Positions 60,503-64,000 of a stretch of 64,000 bases of DNA are shown here, one piece after another (the first letter of the stretch is position 1; each line of letters begins with the position of its first letter). Both the position numbers and the translations under genes were made by a program. The notes beneath the pieces were generated by a model. It searched no databases. It worked only from the letters and a program-made list of their open reading frames with translations, and had not been told where the DNA came from. Origin of the DNA: Allobosea sp. CRIB-10 (GTDB taxonomy: Bacteria > Pseudomonadota > Alphaproteobacteria > Rhizobiales > Beijerinckiaceae); assembly GCF_900112185.1 (NCBI RefSeq), contig NZ_FOKP01000004.1, positions 124,001 through 188,000 of the forward strand. The letters run 5' to 3'.

Positions 60503-61126
60503 ATGACCCAAGCCAAGATCACGCTGCATGGCACCGCGCTCTCGGGCCATACCCACCGCGTCGAACTGCTGCTGCGCGCGCTCGGACTGGACTTCGACTT
60601 CGTTCCGGCCCCGGCGGACGTCCGTCGCAGCGAGGCTTTCCGCAAGCTCAACCCGCTCGGTCAGATCCCGGTGCTGCAGGACGGCGATCTCACTTTGGCC
60701 GACAGCAACGCCATCCTGGTCTATCTGGCGAAGCGCTATGCGCCGGAGAGCGACTGGCTGCCGCACGACCCGATCGCCGCCGCACAGGTGCAGCGCTGGC
60801 TCTCCATCGCCGCCGGCGAAGTCATGCACGGCCCGGCGATCGCCCGGATGATCGCGCAGTTCAAATACGAAGACGATCCGGTGAGGGCCGAGCGGGTCGC
60901 GGCTCGGCTGCTTCCCTTCATGGAAGAGCATCTCACCGGCCGCAGCTTCCTTGCGACCGAGCATCCGACGCTCGCCGACCTCGCCTGCTATTCCTATGTC
61001 GCACATGCGCCGGAAGGCGGCATCCCGCTCGATGCCTATCCGGCCGTGCGGGCCTGGCTCAGGCGCGTCGAGGCCCTGCCCTTCTTCAAGCCGATCCCGC
61101 CCTCGCCTATCCCTGTGAAGAGCTGA
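60503..61126 (+). CDS. Glutathione S-transferase family protein
   Basis: A 207-residue GST: N-terminal thioredoxin-like domain with ITLHGTALSGHTHRVELLLR, ALGLDFDFVPAP, FRKLNPLGQIPVLQDGDLTL, ADSNAILVYLAKRYAPESDW (SNAI glutathione motif), and helical C-terminal domain with GRSFLATEHPTLADLACYSY, VAHAPEGGIPLDAYPAVRAW. Ser in the GTALSGHTHR loop is the probable catalytic residue, as in the theta-like class. It lies divergent from the LysR gene and five bases upstream of a flavin-binding oxidase-family gene, forming a likely LysR-controlled pair. Confidence 0.9.
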   Translation: MTQAKITLHGTALSGHTHRVELLLRALGLDFDFVPAPADVRRSEAFRKLNPLGQIPVLQDGDLTLADSNAILVYLAKRYAPESDWLPHDPIAAAQVQRWLSIAAGEVMHGPAIARMIAQFKYEDDPVRAERVAARLLPFMEEHLTGRSFLATEHPTLADLACYSYVAHAPEGGIPLDAYPAVRAWLRRVEALPFFKPIPPSPIPVKS

Positions 61127-61131
61127 CGGCC

Positions 61132-62046
61132 ATGGATGCCACGCCCTTTCATGCAGGCGAGTTGGAGGCGCAGGCGCTGGCCGGCGAGAGCTCGCGCGGC
61201 GCTGGCATTCGCGACTTCATGCCGGACCAGCATCGCGATTTCTTCGCGCTGCTGCCTTATCTCTTCGCCGCCGGCCGCGATGAAAACGGCTGGCCGATCG
61301 CAACAATTCTCGCGGGTCCCGAAGGCTTCGTCACCAGCCCGACGCCGAACGAACTCGCCATCGCCACCCTGCCCGCTTCGGGCGATCCGGCCGATGCCAC
61401 GCTGAGTATGGGCGCGTCGATCGGCCTCCTCGGCCTCGATCTGCGCACCCGGCGCCGCAACCGCGCCAATGGCGTCATCAGCGAGCGCGAAGGAAACGGG
61501 CTGACGGTCGCGGTGAGCCAGAGCTTCGGCAATTGCGCCAAGTACATCCAGGTCCGGCAGCATGAGATCGTGCCGGGCGCAGCGGCTGCTACCACCGAAG
61601 AGCTCGGCGGCCTCGATGTAGCAGCCAACGCCCTGATCGCGCAGTCCGACACACTTTTCATCGCCAGCGGCTCGCAGAGCGGCCTCGACATCTCGCATCG
61701 CGGCGGCAGGCCGGGCTTCGTCCGGATCGAGGGCGGTCGCCTGACGGTGCCGGACTTCGCCGGCAACAGCTATTTCAACACCTTCGGCAACCTGCTGCGG
61801 GAACCGGCAACGTCCATGCTCTTCATCGACTTCGCGAAGGGCGACGTACTGCAGTTGCAGGGCGTGGCGGAGGTCGTCTGGACCGGCCCGGAGCTGGCTG
61901 ACATCGAGGGCGCCAAGCGCCTGCTGAAGGTCGAGGTGACGCGGGCCTGGCGGCGCAGGGCGGTTCTGCCCTTGCGCTGGAGCGAACCCGAGCCGGCGCC
62001 GACCACACTGGCAACAGGAAGTTGGCGGCAAGGTCAAGCCGCCTGA
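61132..62046 (+). CDS. Pyridoxamine 5'-phosphate oxidase-family FMN-binding protein
   Basis: A 304-residue protein of the PNPOx-like split-barrel superfamily: RDFMPDQHRDFFALLPYLFA, AGRDENGWPIATILAGPEGF, SMGASIGLLGLDLRTRRRNR, ANGVISEREGNGLTVAVSQS, FGNCAKYIQVRQHEI, and in the second half TLFIASGSQSGLDISHRGGR, PGFVRIEGGRLTVPDFAGNS, YFNTFGNLLREPATSMLFID, FAKGDVLQLQGVAEVVW. Two linked half-barrels and the FMN contact region (SHRGG; DFAGNSYFNT) match the family often fused to ferredoxin-reductase domains, absent here. Electron partner and substrate unknown. The GST gene is directly upstream. Confidence 0.82.
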   Translation: MDATPFHAGELEAQALAGESSRGAGIRDFMPDQHRDFFALLPYLFAAGRDENGWPIATILAGPEGFVTSPTPNELAIATLPASGDPADATLSMGASIGLLGLDLRTRRRNRANGVISEREGNGLTVAVSQSFGNCAKYIQVRQHEIVPGAAAATTEELGGLDVAANALIAQSDTLFIASGSQSGLDISHRGGRPGFVRIEGGRLTVPDFAGNSYFNTFGNLLREPATSMLFIDFAKGDVLQLQGVAEVVWTGPELADIEGAKRLLKVEVTRAWRRRAVLPLRWSEPEPAPTTLATGSWRQGQAA

Positions 62047-62055
62047 CTCCCGATC

Positions 62056-62415
62056 TCAGTACAGCCGACCGCCCGCGGGAACCTCGAGCGACGGGCCGAT
62101 CAGCACGACCTCGCCGCTGTCATCCGGCACGCCGAGGGTCAGAACCTCCGACATGAACTTGCCGATCTGGCGCGGCGGGAAGTTCACCACCGCCAGCACC
62201 TGCCGGCCTGGGAGATCCTCCGGCCGGTAGTGCTTGGTGATCTGCGCCGAGGACTTCTTGCGGCCGATCGTGCCGCCGAAATCGATCACCAGCTTGATCG
62301 CCGGCTTGCGCGCTTCGGGGAAGGGAGCGGCTTCGACAATGGTGCCGACGCGCACGTCGACCTTGAGGAAATCGTCGAAGCCGATCTGCTCGGCGATCTG
62401 CGTAGGCTCGCTCAA
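62056..62415 (-). CDS. csaA: tRNA-binding protein CsaA
   Basis: A 119-residue OB-fold tRNA-binding protein of the CsaA/Trbp111 family, regarded as a chaperone or tRNA-binding factor. It shows [100 protein letters not shown], which covers the whole domain. The start is TTG 62415 and overlaps the stop of the chemotaxis receptor gene upstream (TTGA), so it is probably translated by coupling; there is no better start codon. Confidence 0.9.
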   Translation of the reverse strand: MSEPTQIAEQIGFDDFLKVDVRVGTIVEAAPFPEARKPAIKLVIDFGGTIGRKKSSAQITKHYRPEDLPGRQVLAVVNFPPRQIGKFMSEVLTLGVPDDSGEVVLIGPSLEVPAGGRLY

Positions 62416-64000
62416 AATTCCTCCCAGCCGCGATCGCCGCCATTGGCGACCTTGCGCGCGGCGCTGCCATGGCTCTGGACGGGCGCGGCCGCCATGGCGC
62501 GCGCCGGACGCGGCGCAGGCGCCGCTGCCTGCGCCATCTTGCTCGCCATCGCCTTCAACGCAACCACGTCGCCACCGAGCCGGAAGCGCCCGACCAGCGC
62601 CGCCAGCCTGTCAGCCTCCTGCGCCAGCGCCTGCGAGGCAGCGGTCGACTGCTCGGCCATGGCGGCGTTCTGCTGCGTCGCCTGGTCCATCTCGTTGACG
62701 GCGGTGTTGACTTCCTGAAGCCCGGTCGCCTGTTCCTGGGCAGCCGAGGCGATCTCGGCGACCAGCGAGGTGGCACGGGTGATCTCGCCCGACATCCGCT
62801 CCAGCGCCGTTCCAGTCTGGCCGACCAGCGCGACCCCCTTCCCGACCTCGACACTGGAGGCGGTGATCAGCCCCTTGATTTCCTTGGCCGCGTCGGCCGA
62901 GCGCTGAGCGAGCGCCCGGACCTCGGAGGCGACGACCGCAAAGCCCTTGCCGGCATCGCCGGCGCGCGCCGCCTCGACCGAGGCGTTGAGCGCCAAGAGA
63001 TTGGTCTGGAAGGCGATCTCGTCGATCACGCCGACGATCTGCGAGATCTCCTCGGAGGATTTCTCGATGCCGCTCATGGCGGCGACGGCCTCGCGGACGA
63101 TCTCGCCGGACTGCTCGGCCTCACCCTTGACCTGGGTGGTGGCGAGGCTGGCCTGGCGCGCGCCCTCGGCGGTTTGGCGCACTGTCGCGGTCAATTGATC
63201 GAGCGCGGTCGCGGTCTCCTCGACCGAGGAAGCCTGCTGCTCGGTGCGGCTGGCAAGGTCGTCGGCGGCCTGGCTGATCTCGCCGGCGCCGGCCTTCATG
63301 CTCTCGGTATTCGTCGCGATCTGCCGCATCGTCTCTTCGAGATGTGCCATCGCGGCGTTGAAGTCGTTCTTGAGCTTGACGTATTCGGCGCTGAAGGCGG
63401 CCTCGATCCGGTAGGTCAGGTCGCCCTCGGTCAGGCGCTCCAGGCCGGCGCCGAGCGCGTCGACGACGATGGCCTGCTTCTTGGCCTCGTCGCTGCGCTG
63501 CGCCTCGTTGAGGTTGCGCTGCGTGTCGGCGGCCCGGCGCTGCTCGCCGGCATCGGCCTCGGCCTGCGCCTTCTCGGCCTCGACCTGCTGCTTCATCAGC
63601 GCCGCGTCGCGGAACACCACGAGCGCGCGCGCCATGCTGCCGACCTCGTCTTGGCGCTCCTGATAGGCGATCGGCGCCTTGAGGTCGCCGGCGGCGAGCG
63701 CGCTCATATTGCCGGAGACCGTGCGCAGCATTCCGGAGGCGCGGCGGCTCAGGAAGACGACGAGGCCGAGCAGCAGCAGCGCCAGCGGCACCAGGACGAT
63801 CGCGACTTCCTTGATCAATCCGTAGAACGAGGCATCGACGGCATGGACATGCATGCCGGTGCCGATCGCCCACTGCCATTTCGGCACGCCGACCACATAG
63901 GACACCTTCAGCGAGGGATCCTTGTCGCCCGGTTTCACCCAGAGATAGTCGACGAAACCGGCGCCCTTGGTCCGGGCCGTGTCGGTCAATTCCTTGACGA
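62412..64000 (-). CDS. Methyl-accepting chemotaxis protein, N-terminus beyond the window
   Basis: Membrane chemoreceptor. The visible 528 residues include the end of a Cache-type sensor ([39 protein letters not shown]), a transmembrane helix ([20 protein letters not shown]), a HAMP domain ([20 protein letters not shown]), a coiled coil with a second HAMP-like part, and the signalling domain with hairpin tip [40 protein letters not shown]. The C-terminus ends GWEEF, an xWxxF pentapeptide that would tether CheR/CheB for adaptation. The start codon lies beyond 64000. csaA overlaps its end. Confidence 0.95.
   Translation of the reverse strand, partial: VKELTDTARTKGAGFVDYLWVKPGDKDPSLKVSYVVGVPKWQWAIGTGMHVHAVDASFYGLIKEVAIVLVPLALLLLGLVVFLSRRASGMLRTVSGNMSALAAGDLKAPIAYQERQDEVGSMARALVVFRDAALMKQQVEAEKAQAEADAGEQRRAADTQRNLNEAQRSDEAKKQAIVVDALGAGLERLTEGDLTYRIEAAFSAEYVKLKNDFNAAMAHLEETMRQIATNTESMKAGAGEISQAADDLASRTEQQASSVEETATALDQLTATVRQTAEGARQASLATTQVKGEAEQSGEIVREAVAAMSGIEKSSEEISQIVGVIDEIAFQTNLLALNASVEAARAGDAGKGFAVVASEVRALAQRSADAAKEIKGLITASSVEVGKGVALVGQTGTALERMSGEITRATSLVAEIASAAQEQATGLQEVNTAVNEMDQATQQNAAMAEQSTAASQALAQEADRLAALVGRFRLGGDVVALKAMASKMAQAAAPAPRPARAMAAAPVQSHGSAARKVANGGDRGWEEF

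Overview
The window is high-GC, densely packed chromosomal DNA of an alphaproteobacterium, most likely a member of the Hyphomicrobiales (Rhizobiales), with a Bosea/Bradyrhizobiaceae-like gene content. Supporting points are the dnaG-rpoD and carA/yqeY neighbourhood, the trxB-lsrB pair followed by a probable AbcR-type small RNA, the lgt-COG1565-pgeF operon, the ilvE/petP-petR-kinase cluster and an Omp25/31-like barrel protein. The genus is inferred from gene content only. No rRNA, tRNA, CRISPR array, prophage or intact IS element was seen.

Layout. 1-8.3 kb: start of rpoD and dnaG (minus strand), then a 3.5-kb accessory block carrying two toxin-antitoxin modules (vapBC and brnTA), a LysR regulator and two small secreted proteins, then yqeY and carA. 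8.4-20 kb: a TyrA-like dehydrogenase, a LysR/EamA pair, a MarR regulator with a strong palindromic operator divergent from cupin and VOC genes, a frameshifted inositol-monophosphatase gene behind a cyclopropane-fatty-acid synthase, a methyltransferase/DUF1772 pair, GtrA, and a zinc-homeostasis operon (COG0523 GTPase then AztD-like periplasmic protein) with a Zur-like box. 20-25.4 kb: ArsR/MFS pair, then an AT-richer two-gene island (OLD/RecF-type ATPase plus TOPRIM/DUF4276-like protein) that looks like a mobile defence module, then a winged-helix methyltransferase. 25.6-34.5 kb: carB, greA, two tandem exported paralogues, Lrp regulator, ELM1-like protein, trxB-lsrB and the probable small RNA. 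34.6-45.8 kb: membrane protein, EamA transporter, ArsR-AHSA1 pair, MsrP, Ogt, secreted RNase T2, RlmJ, GST, outer-membrane protein, glycosyltransferase, SDR, HCCA isomerase and a second frameshifted small gene. 45.9-64 kb: pgeF-COG1565-lgt, uvrC with an in-frame palindromic repeat, pgsA-moaD-moaE-DUF1176, ilvE, petPR-kinase, DUF1127, two LysR genes, GST-flavin protein pair, csaA and a chemotaxis receptor cut by the window end.

Several families of dispersed palindromic repeats occur. Family A (about 150 bp, two copies), family B (98 bp, two near-identical copies) and family C (about 105-115 bp, three copies) sit mostly between genes, but one family A copy supplies the last codons and stop of the TyrA-like gene, and a related palindromic pair lies inside uvrC. 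Many regulator genes have clear palindromes in their own promoter region, which makes the regulatory sites in this window unusually readable.
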